Source: Gnetum montanum (taxonomy: Eukaryota; Streptophyta; Gnetopsida; Gnetales; Gnetaceae). From it: 64,000 nucleotides of DNA. The stretch spans positions 687,438 through 751,437 of the forward strand of contig MNCI01023539.1 in NCBI GenBank assembly GCA_015680685.1, in the 5' to 3' direction. Below, in pieces: positions 26,106 to 38,110 of this stretch (its first letter is position 1; each line of letters begins with the position of its first letter). The notes beneath the pieces are model-generated. The model was not told the DNA's origin, made no database searches, and saw only the letters and a program-made list of their open reading frames with translations. Made by a program: the position numbers and the translations under genes.

Positions 26106-29100
26106 CATCTCCCCCATGACTAAGTTATTGACCATAACAAGAATTAATAAGTGGTTTAGTTGGTTTCATGCATCTTTGAAATAGTTTTATATTCTCATTT
26201 CCAAGCCACTAGGTATCTTCTAGTTTAGTGGCTATTGTGTAGATTGATTTTTGGTCACACACTTGTTTCTGAACTTTATGATGGATTAGTATAGTAGGGG
26301 CTATGTTAATATTTTATACTTTCGGTCCACAATTGCATCCTTTATTATTATTAGTGATGCATTAATTCTTCTATCTCTTCACAATGATAGGTTTATCTTT
26401 TATGTCTTGTGTTAGAGCAGTGATGGTTGTTAGCTTTTGCATATGATTAGGAGATATTGTTTTGGCAAGAAAGGGTGTTACACTAGGTTGGCCTTGTGTG
26501 GGTTTCAATGTGCTAGTAGGTCTATGAGTTTTACAGTCATGCATGGGAACTATCCTAAAGAAAGGATGTTTCTAAGGTTGTGATGGAGATCTATTAGCCT
26601 GATCATTTTAGTGTATGTTCATAGCACAAGTGGCATTTTTTCATTGATGTTGTGGTGCCAAACCTTCTTGTGTTGTTGGTGATGACATGTGATGGAGGGA
26701 AGTATGAGAATATTGAGGATATGATGGAGGGTGAGAGGAATGAGGTGGTGATCCCATTGAGGATGTTGCAGGTTGATGATATTTGAGAGAGTGGTAGTAG
26801 TGATTTGAGGTAAAGTAGAACCAGTTAGAGAAATAGGTTGTTGAATGTAATATCTGTATGTGTTCAATTGGAGATAAGGGTAGTGCTAGTTTGATGATGG
26901 CCTCCCCCATGATTGTAGATTTTTCCACTACAATTAATAGTAATTTTGAGGTTTATAAGAAGTCCCACTAGGGTAGTATGGTTGGTTGTAGGACTATCTA
27001 TAATTACCTTGTAAATAAGGTAATTTCCTCGGCAATTTCTTTTGCATGAACTTGGAATTCAAAGCAAAAGCCCAATACTCATGTAGATGTAACATGGCTA
27101 GGAAATAGCCTTGTGGATGATCATATAGGTAGATGTCACATCCATCATCCTCTTTTGTGGTTGAGTTTATAGCCTCTTCTTCTATAGCCGTTTTTCCTTT
27201 TTGCTGATAAGTGTTACTACCTATTTCTTGGCTCTTTTTTCTCCTCTTGTTTTGATCAATTGATTCATTTTTTGTTACTCTCTCCTCTATGGTTTTCACA
27301 TACGTTGTAATTTTCTCATTTATCAACTCCCACATCTCATCTATCCTTGCTTTAAGATCATCAATAGACTTTTGTATTAGTAAGGTTTGTTGTGAAATCA
27401 CCTCATTGAGAGCTGCTTTTTTTTCTAATCATAGATATGGACCCTTTTCTTTTAAAGATTTAGGTCTTAATTATATTCCTCCACATTCACTTGTTTACAT
27501 AGCTCTCCTTCTTCTTTTGCCACCCTTGTTTGATTAAGAAGCTCATCTATGATATGAAAAAGTTGCTCTTTTTGAGAGAAATCATGGCCTAGACATCTAT
27601 GTAGTAGAGAATAGTATCTGATGAGACGCGACATGCATTGTGCCGCGATATCGCGTCTTTCCCTGCGATATCGCGGTCCGCCGCCATATCTATAAATAAG
27701 AGGCGGTACTCCCCTCATTTCCCAATCCTGGCTAGAAGTAGCGAAGCTCTAGCAGATTGATCACTCCAGAGTTAGAATTTTTCCCCATGTGCCCACAGTA
27801 GGAGTCCTAGAGTGAACAACTCTTTATTTGAGTAGCTTGTAACCTGAACCCAAGTTGTGTACGGAAATAAAGACAAACTTGATTGGATAAACCTTGCAGC
27901 ACGTGGTTTTATTGTTGTTTATTTACTGCTTTCCTAGTGCTCACAAGTACGACTTGATTACGAGCGTCTACGGACGTGTACGGCTAATCAAGGAATCGGC
28001 TACTTGTCGCAACGCGTGAGTATGACTTGACTACGAGCATTGACTGCTTGGTAACCCAGTAGTGTATTCCAGGATTCTGCGCTTGGTAATCCCAATGGTA
28101 GTTCAGTGNAATTTAGACTTAGGACATTAGTTAGAGTTAGTTAGTTTCTCAACCCTTCCTCCCATAGCTTAGGCGATAAAACTGAAAAATACCAAAAAAA
28201 TCACATACCTCAGACTTGCTTAACCATACACCGTGACACTTACAAGCAAGCCTAGGAAGACAACGAACGATTAACCCCAAGTGTTTCTTGTGGTGTTAGG
28301 GCATTTAGTCTGCGAAGTTTGACCGGATCGCGCATGCACGCTCGTATTCGTATGGTTGAGTGTAGGGGTACCTCGCCACTCATCAATATCTATCCAAGGC
28401 CACATCCAAGGATTCGTGTTTTTCTCGCTTCCATCCTTGGATTTTTTTTCTTAGGTTGGACACTCTCACATATGTTTGGTATTTTTTGTTGAAGAGCTCT
28501 AGCATTGTTGACCACTAGTGGATGAAATCTAATTCCAACAATCTATACCAACTTTTAGCTTTGTTAACTAGTGTCCTAGAAAAGAGCTTAAGCTTTTTCC
28601 ACTTACGTTTAATATTTTTCAAGGTTTAGGCATCATGGAAGGCTTCTAAGTAATGTTGTGGATAAAAAGTATAGCCTTCCCTAAATTTAGGAATGTTTTC
28701 CATATCAAGTTTTTTGATGTAGCTACCCCCTTGATGCCTTTGGGGTATTTGAACTACCTCCCTAATCTGTGTTAGGCCCATAGTAGCCAACAAGGATTCA
28801 TCTGTATCAGACACATCATGGTGATGATTTATATTTCTATTCGTCTAAGTGTGATGATCTTGTCTATGCTCATTTTGATGTCTTTGATTTTGCCCTTGGG
28901 TCTGATTTCTATCTTTATCTTGATCCTATAGTGGAGCTCTATCTCTATACCTATGTTCATCTTCATCAGAACTAGATGTTAAAGAGGAAGAGGAAGATGG
29001 TGAACTAGGAGAATCACCATGGCTCCTATAGTTTTCCCTATGGTTCCTCGATGTATCTCTTCTAGGTTTAGAGGAGGTCCTCGACCTTGAGACCCTCCTT

Positions 29101-29300
29101 GTTGTTGGACTTTCTTCATCCCCTCTAGGATTGGCTGTACTAGTTGAACATAGTCCTTGTGTGTAGTAAGGTTGGAGATGACCATATGAAACCCCTTCTT
29201 GAGGGTGTTCACTCCAATTCTCTTTAGTATAGATCCTATCATTTCTCCTACAAGAGCTTTCATCATACAATGCATTATTGGTCCTATGTGAAGAAGACAT
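26106..29300 (-). pseudogene. Element B gag, split by a solo LTR
   Basis: The start MSSSHRTNNALYDESS lies 132 bp after the 5' LTR. Its first 60 residues align with the gag of E (NNA..., W...P..GVSY), not with A, C or D. A Ser-rich stretch follows, then LDMENIPKFREGYTF and the gag core, which is broken at 28386/27618 by the solo LTR. The rest continues with a decayed zinc knuckle (CDIYLYDHPQG, near 27140-27103) and a Pro/His/Tyr-rich C-terminus down to the CATGGGGGAGAT motif at 26119-26106. Frameshifts and stops make it non-functional. Confidence 0.8.
27619..28385 (+). mobile_element. Solo LTR inserted in element B gag
   Basis: 767 bp, from TGATGAGACGCG to CGCCACTCATCA, in the opposite orientation to B. 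The flanks GTATC (27614-27618) and ATATC (28386-28390) are a 5-bp duplication with one change, and deleting the insert restores gag. The U3 has CGATATCG palindromes at 27640-27680 and a TATAAATA box near 27691. CpG is well preserved and the family matches the E LTR, so it is young. An unresolved base (n) lies at 28109. Confidence 0.93.
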
Positions 29301-29413
29301 GATTTTGTTTGATAATGTGTGTGACTTAAAATATTAATATTTTCTAAAATATAGATAATCAATACGTTTACAGTGATTGTGTATAATATAACTAATCTAG
29401 ATAACTAGCACCA

Positions 29414-29431
29414 TCATCGACAACAACACCA
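29414..29431 (-). other. Element B primer-binding site (tRNA-Asp, decayed)
   Basis: TGGTGTTGTTGTCGATGA on the minus strand matches 12 of 18 bases of the tRNA-Asp complement, and most changes are C to T. It lies one base from the 5' LTR. Confidence 0.65.
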
Positions 29432-29432
29432 A

Positions 29433-30282
29433 TGATGAGCGATGAGTAGTCCCTAGGCCCAACCATACGAATTGCAAGCGTTCACATGCAATGTAGTCAA
29501 ATTCTGTGGATGGGACTAGTTGTGACATCTAGATCATTAAGCATTGATTTCAAGACACTGTCTTCCCAGTTGGACTAGTGGTAACTTTGTCATGTATGGT
29601 TTAGTCCAAGGTGAGGCATATGATGGTTGATGTTGTTTCAACTTTATGCTACTCCTAACGACAATAGAAAAATTAATTATTTAATCTAATTAATAATGAA
29701 AAGTAAAGTCTAAACTAGCTTACGAGTGGGGAGTATTCATTCCCAATTTGTCATACATGTCCTGAATCCACATATTCACTATTGGGATTACCAAGTGCTA
29801 TGCTACTAGGTGAACCAAACAATAATGCTACTCGGATTACCAAGCAAATATGTGTTTACGCTCAAAACTGGTCGTGCTTATTCCACCAATTCATTAACAT
29901 GCATGGAAATGTAAATATTAACTAAGTACATGGAATATAAATTGCATTAAAGGTAAATTTAATCTAATTCAAAGTGTTGCAATGAATAAGAATCAATCTT
30001 GATCTTATTGCCATTCATGGAATGTGTCTAGGTACATTGCCACTCAAATAAGATGTCATACAAATGACTCAAATCCACATTGTGGGAACTCACTGACTAT
30101 TCTCTAAGACTATGGAATAAAACTACAAGAGTTCCACTACTCTATTGATAAAAGAATTAAACTACTATGGATCATGTGCCCAAGAGTTGTATTTATAGGT
30201 AGGCACACATCCCACAATATCAAATATTCGATAACACAACTTGTGTTCTGATATCAAGGCCTATGAAAAATATGATTCATCA
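29433..30282 (-). repeat. Element B 5' LTR
   Basis: 850 bp, collinear with the 3' LTR at 23107. It ends at the TCATG duplication. Only about 70 bp (30283-30351) separate it from element C. Confidence 0.92.
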
Positions 30283-30437
30283 TCATGTCATCACCACATT
30301 AGTATATTAAGGTTCAATTCAACAAAATAGGATATTTTAGTATTTTAAAATTGATGAGTGGCAATGTACTCCTATGCTTAATCATATGAATATGAGCATT
30401 TCATGCATGATTCGGTTGAATTCCAAGGACTAAGTGC

Positions 30438-31720
30438 TATAACGACAGAAAATGTTGGTTGCTGGAAGCACCGAGAGGATTTCTATGTACAAATTTTCAA
30501 CCCCAGATCCACGTGAGGGCCATGTTGGGGAAAATGAATCCAAGGTTCCCTAAACGGTCTTGTCAATCAAATAGGGACTTATTTGGTTAGTAAATTTGTT
30601 AACGATCGGGTAACGAGATGGCGATTTGATGTGCGAACGTAATACCAATTGACGAGAAGAATGAGATCTACTCCAAGATCAAATCTTGAAGGTAATGAAA
30701 ATGATGTAAACTATGCAAAAAAATTGTAAAATTAATGTAAATAGGATGCCATGAATGAAATTTTTAAGAATAAAAAAAATGCATGATCCTAAGATCTGGG
30801 ATCTATCTCGTGGACAAATATGATGAATACAATGGGACTTGCAAGTGGGCTCCGATTTGGATGAAGTATCCGCCACCAACAAGAAGCTATTTAGAGATTA
30901 AACAAGAAAATGGTCAATCTACCTTGTTCACTAGCCAATCTGGGTGCAAGGGAGTCAGGCTCAAAAGCAAAATGTTCGCTAACTTGCAATCTCTGGACAA
31001 TAAGATTCTCTCTGTCATCGTCGATGCTCTTGCCAACTTTCGTCAAGTTTTGTCAACAAAGTTTTCGGCCTCTTTGTTTTTGTTGCCAACTCTTTTTGCC
31101 AAAATTTGCCAACTTTTTGTCAACCCCTTGAGCATTGTTCGTCAGGGTATTTATAGGATTAGGGTTAGGAGAAGAACGCGGTTTAAATGACGCATGTCCT
31201 GGGCCCGCAGAATGTTGCTAACCTAGTGTGCTGCAGCTAAAGTTTGTAATGCTACGTTGTGCTACGCTTTGAAGCATAGCATAGCGTAACCACTCTGCAG
31301 ATATGCTGTAATACGCTGGGAAGCGTATCATGGTGTAATGACTACTACTATTTGAATTTTCCTATCCTTATTGTCATGATTATTTCAACTGTGCTGCTTG
31401 TGTTACACTGCGCTACGCTGCATAGTGTAACTTGGCGTAATACATAAAAAGTTAAGAATTTGAGAAGTGGTTAACTTGCAAAGTTAAAGTGTTGTCACCA
31501 TGCATCCCTTGTTTTATTCTGTCCTCCTAAAGTCTACTACGATGAGCTGTGTAGCATAGCATAGAAAACCCTCAGCCGAAAAACAAAACTTGCTGAGATG
31601 TGCAAGTGTCTTCGGTGCTTCCATCGCTCGGATGTCTTGATGCTGCACTTGTGAAAAATCCTTGCCTAAACTTCTAGACTTTGTTGAATCATAGAGGTCT
31701 TGAAATTTCATGGTGTTTCA
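30438..31720 (-). mobile_element. Solo LTR of an unrelated family inside element C's LTR
   Basis: 1,283 bp flanked by the 5-bp duplication AGTGC (30433-30437 and 31721-31725). On the minus strand it starts TGAAACACC and ends GTCGTTATA, where the terminal CA appears decayed to TA. A TATAAATA box lies at 31155-31148 and reads downstream to the left. Upstream, at 31240-31440, are many short GCTACGC / GCATAGC / GCGTAAC motifs in both orientations. No TGATGA superfamily similarity. ORFs in it are chance. Confidence 0.75.
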
Positions 31721-32415
31721 AGTGCTTATGCTCACTTGTGGAACAAGGATTGGTTGGTTGATCATTGTCTTCCCAAGCTTACCTGTATGTCATGACTGTA
31801 TGGTAAAGTAAGCTTGAGGTATATGATTTTTATAACTTTTATGTTTTTATGTCTTATGCTAGTAGGGAAAGAGAGAGATAACTAGGTGACTAATTTAACT
31901 TAACTACTCATTAACTAAGTTCTAACTAATCCTAACATTAGCATTTTTTCCCACTTGCTGTACACATCTTAAACTAGTGCAACACTGCTGGGATTACCAA
32001 ACCCTAATCATTATTGGGTTACCAAGCATTACACACGCTCAAAGTGGTCGTGCTTGTGTAATTTAACGATTAGCTTAATTGATTAAAATGAATTGCTATG
32101 CTAATAACATAAATGTAAAGTGAATAAAATAAAATAAATGCATAAGAAAATAAAATAAAAGAAATGTGTAAGAAAAAAAAATCTCAAGTGCTGCAAGGAT
32201 GAATCAAAGAGCTTGTCTTTATTGCTGTACACAAGGTGTGCTTAGGTACATAATGCTCGAATAAACATCCATCCACACTTAGACCCCCTGCTATGGGCAC
32301 TTGGAAAATACTCTAACTTTTAAATAGACTACAAGAGTTTTGCTACTTAACTGCTAAAAGACTTTTTTTCCCAATTGTGCACCTGGGCACTATATTTATA
32401 GGCTTGGGAGTAACG

Positions 32416-32553
32416 ACACTAATTAGAATAAACCACTAGAGTAACTACTCTAATAATTAGAATAAACTTCTAGAGTAATTGCTCTAATAATTAGAATAAA
32501 CCACTAGATTAATTGCTCTAATAATTAGAATAAACTACTAGAGTAATTGCTCT
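32416..32553. repeat. 34-bp tandem repeats in element C U3 (3' LTR)
   Basis: About four copies of a 34-bp unit containing CTCTAATAATTAGAATAAAC followed by a CTAGAGTAA block. Each unit has a small palindrome (CTAATAATTAG). The matching array in the 5' LTR is at 41625-41770. Confidence 0.88.
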
Positions 32554-32572
32554 CATCATACCCCCATGACTG

Positions 32573-34480
32573 AATGAAAACTTATCCTCGAGTTCCTTAC
32601 AAAATATTGGGAAGGTATGGGATTATTGACTAATTGACAACTGATGGTGGAATGGGATGATAGACTCAACGTGCCCAGTGATGGATTAATAAGCATATTA
32701 CAACATTGTGGTGAACACTCATATATAAATGACATCCAAGCCTTTATTTGGCAACTTGTAGAGAAAAAGGGAGAGAAAATGAAGCATGTTGCTGCTAATG
32801 CTAAGATTGCACCTTCCATTATTTATCCATAGCCACGCCACCAGACTTGCTCCTTTCGTAAATGCTCCAGTTCCAGTCCATCTTGAGTGCTTCCTCTAAG
32901 CCCAGTCCATTGTTTGTATGATCATCATCTACACACACAACACAGTCACAAATGAGCAAGGATAGATAAACCACAAAGCAGTTGATACCTTGCCTCGATA
33001 TGAGGCGCATTGGCTAAGTTGTGGTTATGGCAGAAATTAGTTCGGAGATTTATCACTGGTGACTACCCAAGGTGTAGGGGTTAGGTGAATAGTAAAATGG
33101 AAAAAATTGAAAAATTTATGCTAGGGCCCCCATGACTAAGAGCAAACCTCTAGTAGCTATAAGATGGAAAAGTATGAGGAACAAGAAAGATGGGAAAAAT
33201 AACAATCGAAACACCAATAAAATGGATGTCATGGATGGGGGTGAAATAAGAAATGATTGATTGTAGGAAATGTTTAAGGAAAAGAAGTTAACAATTGCAC
33301 CAAAAAAGGAATGCCAGTGGGTCCTCCCCAAAGTAGGCTCATGCCTTTTATGCTCTAACAAACCCACAAACCAAAGAGTCCATAGGCTCTAGGAATGTCA
33401 TTTGGAAGTAAGAGTTAAAAACTTACCCATAAGAATTCACCAAAGAAAAAAAATGCATCAACCCAGAATGGACTAATGATAAAACTGGCAATGAAGTGGA
33501 AAATGGGAAGAAAGATGGAGAAGAGAGAATGGAATGGAATCCTAAGAACAAGGTTGTGTAAAGCCCCTTGTGTATTTCATGATTAAGATAATTGAGTAGA
33601 ACTCATCCCAAATCCAAACTCAAACCAACCACATTCAGTGACCTCGCATCAACACACTTGACCAATCCATCCACTTGAAGCAACAAGAATGCTTCCACAA
33701 AGAGTCACCACCATTCCAAGAAGAGTAAGATGGAGAAGCAGGAAGTGAGAAAGGGCCTTAGTTAGAGGGAACCTTCAGGTATGGGTAACATGTCTTTCCA
33801 GTGCCATAACTAGTGCTTGTAGCCCATATTATTTTTTTATGTCTAAGGTGTGTGCTTTGAATTCTCACTTTTTTTCTTCTTCTTTTTATGTTTATGCATG
33901 AGAACCACACCATGCAAAGACTTGTTTTTATTCACTCAGCTTCCTGATATTTGAACAATGTCAGAATGGTGGAAAACCCAAGAAAAAGCATGTAAGCACC
34001 TAAGAGAATGACTAGCACAAATGCATCAAATCCCCTTGAAGTCACACCATTTTCATCCTTTGAGTCTTTCCTTGGATTGAAAAGTACCCAGCCACCAATT
34101 CATTAAAAGTTTACTTTGAAAAAGAGGGACTATAAAATTCTAGGCCAAAGGAGACCATAGAGTTGTATGGATGAGTGGACAGCATGAACTCATTGCTTTT
34201 TTTTACCAAAAGAACTATACCTTAATATCAACATCATAATTCAAAGGTAAAAATCAAACATTAGTAATCAGTATGATATAATTCAATCCACCATCATGAG
34301 CACTTATTAGATGACGAATAAAAGTAAATCAAGCAATTAAACAAATAGTAAAAATATGAATGATGGTGAAAAAAAAATAAGAAAAGTTGGAAAAATGTGT
34401 AAAACAAAAATGTGTGAAACAAAAATGTGGAAAAAAAAAATTTAAAAAGAATCGAGGGCCTAGAATGGTTAGCATAGGTG
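32573..34480 (-). other. Element C region between integrase and 3' LTR
   Basis: About 1.9 kb. It holds the conserved blocks at about 33745-33828 and 33309-33345. The ORF at 33367-33116 reads EPTLGRTHWHSF and then a strongly hydrophobic stretch (MTSILLVFRLLFFPSFLFLI) that would fit a membrane segment. It could be an env-like remnant, but no family can be assigned. Confidence 0.55.
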
Positions 34481-35650
34481 GCCATCTCCCCCACAACTAA
34501 GTTGGAAGGCGGAGATCTAAAATAGTGAGCAGGGTTGTCCATCAAGAGAGGTAGCATGTGTACTGGTTTTCCTAAGCTCTTGGAAAGGTTTGGTTTGTTG
34601 CACGTTGACCAAAAATTTCTTATTTAGGCTCTCAGATTTGTATATTGTCATGGCCCTTGAAAGAAAAGTTGCATAAATAATATAAGGCCCTTCCCATAGT
34701 ATTTGAACTTTAGCACGTTATGGCACATGTGTGGGATTCCAGTAGAGAACCTTATCTCCTAGCTGATATTTAACTTTCCTAATTCTTAGGTCATAATATT
34801 GTTTATTGAAGGCCTTGTGCAATTTGTTAGATGATAGGGCAACTAATCAGTTTTCATCTAGCAAGTTAAGGGTTACTAACCATTGTTTTTATGCTAGATC
34901 AAGGTCAAGGTTGAGGTCACATGCTGTGGATAGTGTAGGGAGCTCAATTTGAATGGGAAGCATTGCTAATTTACCATACACTAACTCATAGGGCGAGTAG
35001 CTTGTAGGGAGTTTCCATGTGGAGCGGTATGCCCAAAGAGCATCATTTAGTTTAGTGCTCTAGTATCGCCTAAACTTACTAATGGTTCTTGTCAATATCT
35101 TTGTAATCTCTCTGTTGGTGACTTCTGCTTGACCATTTGCTTGGGGGTGGTATGGTGTAGTTAATTTATGCTCAACCCCTAAGCGTTGCATTAATTTCTA
35201 AAAAGTTGCACCTGTGAAGTGTGTACCATTGTCTGAAATAAGTGCACGCGGCATACCAAACCTGTTTATGATTTGTTGTTAACAAATCATGCAGTTGTAG
35301 ATGATGTACAATCTTTAACAACAACTGCTTTGGCCCATTTTGTTAGGTAATCAATGGTAATAATAATATAAGCTTTTCCATTGGACATTGGTGTAATTAG
35401 CCTGATAAAATTAATTCCCCGAATGTCAAAGGGTTCTAACAATTGAATCCATTATTGCAGACCCTCCATTCTAGTAGTCATTCCCCCATCACGTTGATAG
35501 TGCTCACAAGATTGGACAAAACAATGGATGTCCCAAAATAATGTAGGCCAATAATATCTTGCAAGCAGGATCTTGATGGTAGTTCGTCTCCCAGTGTAAT
35601 GACCCCCACAAGGACCCTCATGAGCATCTTGGAGAACTCACAGTTGATCT
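34481..35650 (-). pseudogene. Element C integrase remnant
   Basis: The HHCC segment is DAHEGPCGGHYTGRR and CEHYQRDGG, where the last Cys of the knuckle is Tyr. The first Asp block is damaged (GINFI), while the HPQANGQAEVTNREI block keeps the catalytic Glu. It continues with DKVLYWNPTHVP near the C-terminus. Stops and a frameshift occur around 35280. Confidence 0.85.
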
Positions 35651-35814
35651 ATATTGGGAACACACCATTGAACCAAGCCATTATGACACACTTTGTAAAG
35701 CTGCCCATTAATCTCCATAAAGTACTTGGCTTAGTGAAGAAACTATTGTTTCTTCTTAAGGTTTAACTCTTGTGGTGTTTGTTGGGTGAGGAGATAGGTA
35801 AGAATGCTACTATA

Positions 35815-37190
35815 CTAGTTTGTCTCTATGGGTGATTGATTATTCACTACACCAGCAAAGAGGAATTCATCAAGGAAATGATTAGAAATTGGATACTCAT
35901 CCTCTTTGTTGTCCCATCGCAACCGAGATAAATGATCAGCAACTACATTCTCAGTGCCCTTGCGATCAATCATCGTTAAATAGAACTCTTGTAAGATTAC
36001 AAGCCATATGATATGAGGGCTTACCATTGGCTTATTCATGAGGAACCGGATTGCACTATGATCTGTATGTATATATACTTTATATCCCAATACATAGTGT
36101 TTAAAATTTTCTAGTGTAAACACTACAACCATTAATTCTTTCTCTGTGGTAGTGTAGTTAAGTTGTGCACCAACGATACTTCTACTTGCACAGTGGATGT
36201 AATAAGGATGCTTTTGGTCATCTAATTATGTAAGTATGGATCCTAAAGCATAGTTGGATACGTCAGTCATGATATAGAATGGTTTAGACCAGTCAAGAGG
36301 TTATAGAATGGGTGTTTCCAGTAGCTTTTATTTTAGAGTTTGGAAAGCTAATTCGCATTCCCTGGTCCACTCGAACGGTATGCCCTTTTTGTTAATTCCA
36401 CCAATGGTTTGGCAACCTTTGAAAAGTTCTCAATATATCTCCTATAGTAGCCAGTATGTCTAAGGAATGATTGAATATCTTTGATAGTTTCTAGTTGACA
36501 GGTATTTCCTTGGATAATTTTGATTTTCTTGGGGTCTACCTCTATCCCTGTGTGTGATATTTTTTGTCCTAGTACTACACCTTCTTAAACCATCAAATGG
36601 CTTTTCTACCAATTGAGCTTCAAATTGGTTTCTACGCATCTTTTTAACACTTGATCCAACCGGTCCAAGGCTTGATCAAAGTTTTCTCCATAAGTGAAGA
36701 ATTCATCCATAAAGACCTCCACACCATTCCCTATCTACTATTGGAAGATGCTTAGAACTAGTCATTGAAATGTTGCAGGGGCATTGCACAAGTCAAATGA
36801 CATCTATTTGTATGCAAATGTTCCCTAAGGACTAGTGAATGTAGTCTTGCCTTGGTCTTCTAGGGCTATTTGTATTTGATTATATTTGTTGTATCCATCT
36901 AGAAAAATATAGTAGCGATTCCCTATGATGGTGTCTAAGACTTGGTCAACAAATGGCAATGGAAAGTGATCTTTGAATATTGCCATATTTAGTAGCCTGA
37001 AATCTATGCACACCCTCCATTTGCCTCCCTTTTTAGGCACAATAACTAAGGGGCTAACCCATTCGCTATTAGCAATGGGGTATATGATCCTAGCCTTGAG
37101 AAGCTTTTTGATTTCTTCCTTGACTACTTGCTTTAGCTTTGGGTTCAAATGCCTCTGCGGTTGTCTTCAAGGCTTCATGGAGGGGTCAAT
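35815..37190 (-). pseudogene. Element C reverse transcriptase and RNase H remnant
   Basis: The longest open piece (37148-36825) runs from MNPKLKQVVKEEIKKLL to the EDQGKTTFTSP block. The catalytic box at 36713-36702 reads FMDE instead of FMDD, so this copy could not polymerise. RNase H at about 36160-35900 has LNYTTTEKELMVVVFTLENF, HTDHSAIRFL and NVVADHLSRL and is nearly open. Confidence 0.9.
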
Positions 37191-37539
37191 GTAAATTCTA
37201 TGTTGGCATATCCTAGGATCTATTCTAGTTAATTTGGGATATGACCAAGCGAAGGCTTCTAACCATTTATTTATTACCTTCAATAGTTATTCTTTCTATT
37301 GAGGAGCAAGCTTAGCGTTAATAATTACCAATTTTCCATTTTTAAGGAATGTGTATTCCATACCGGTGGGTAATGGTTTTAGCTCGAGGGGCTCCTGCTT
37401 AAATTTCTCAAGGATTTCCAACTTTTCCCAGTTGATATTTTTAAGGTTAAGACTTAGAAATTGATGGTGGACTTGCTCTAACGTGTCTATGCTATCGATG
37501 TAAGCACAAGTCAAACCCTCAATTGGTTCCATGCATATG

Positions 37540-38110
37540 AGTAAACTACTTTCTTGATCAGTTATTAGCCACTGGGTGTCTTCCTATCATGTGGCTGTTG
37601 CATATAGAAATCTTTGTATGTTAATCACATGTGCATACTGATTGCATGCAGGCAATGTTGAAATTTGCACAAACCATGACCTCTACACTCAATTACACCA
37701 TGTGTCACTGTATGCGATGCATGGAACTTTCTTCTTCTCAATCTTTCTGAATGTATTTTCCTTTGATATTTCTAGGAAAAGATTGCGGATTCCTAGGCAT
37801 GCGTTGGTGGTGCTTAGCCATGCTCTTTCCATTATGATTAGGAAGTCCCCCTTACTGTTGTTCACCTAAATCACTAGGAAGTCAGTTGGGTATGACCACC
37901 CACAAACAGTGGTAACAATGTCTTCCACCAGTCCCAATGGGACAGTGATGAACTAGTCAGCCAACTCTAAATAGATGTTGGTCTTTTTCAATGGAGGCAA
38001 GTTCCAGGCCTTGTACATTTCTTGAGAAATCAAGTTGACACTAGAACCTGAATCCAAAAGAGCTTTGCATGGCACATTTCTAGTGATTTGTAAGTATATC
38101 ATAGGACTTC
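37540..38110 (-). pseudogene. Element C aspartic protease remnant
   Basis: The active-site loop reads CKALLDSGSSVNLISQEMYKAWNLPPLKK, quoted here only as LLDSGS at about 38056-38039, and keeps the catalytic Asp. It is followed by VPLGLVEDIVTTVCGWSY and GDFLIIMERAWL blocks. Stops follow. Confidence 0.8.

Larger units (their letters stand above)
23107..30282 (-). mobile_element. Element B: gag-only Athila-like retrotransposon
   Basis: LTRs of 854 bp (23107-23960) and 850 bp (29433-30282) start TGATGA and end TTCATCA. The 5-bp duplication TCATG lies at 23102-23106 and 30283-30287. Total length is 7,176 bp, or about 6.4 kb without the nested solo LTR. The internal region holds gag and then directly the 3' segment; no protease, RT, RNase H or integrase motif was found. 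It would depend on enzymes from pol-bearing relatives such as A, C or D. Confidence 0.92.
30352..32559 (-). repeat. Element C 3' LTR, interrupted
   Basis: About 920 bp of LTR split into 30352-30437 and 31721-32559 by the nested insertion, which duplicated AGTGC. The PPT CATGGGGGTA (32569-32560) adjoins it. A TATA box lies on the minus strand near 32399. Confidence 0.92.

Noticed and set aside
27103-27140. Novel zinc knuckle spacing C-x2-C-x3-H-x4-C in gag
   Set aside because: The same spacing occurs in A, C, D and E, and I recall it in other plant Athila/Tat gags, so it is probably a lineage trait and not a new feature.
30783-31190. 135-codon plus-strand ORF
   Set aside because: It lies wholly inside the solo LTR 30438-31720, antisense to its promoter, with no recognisable domain.
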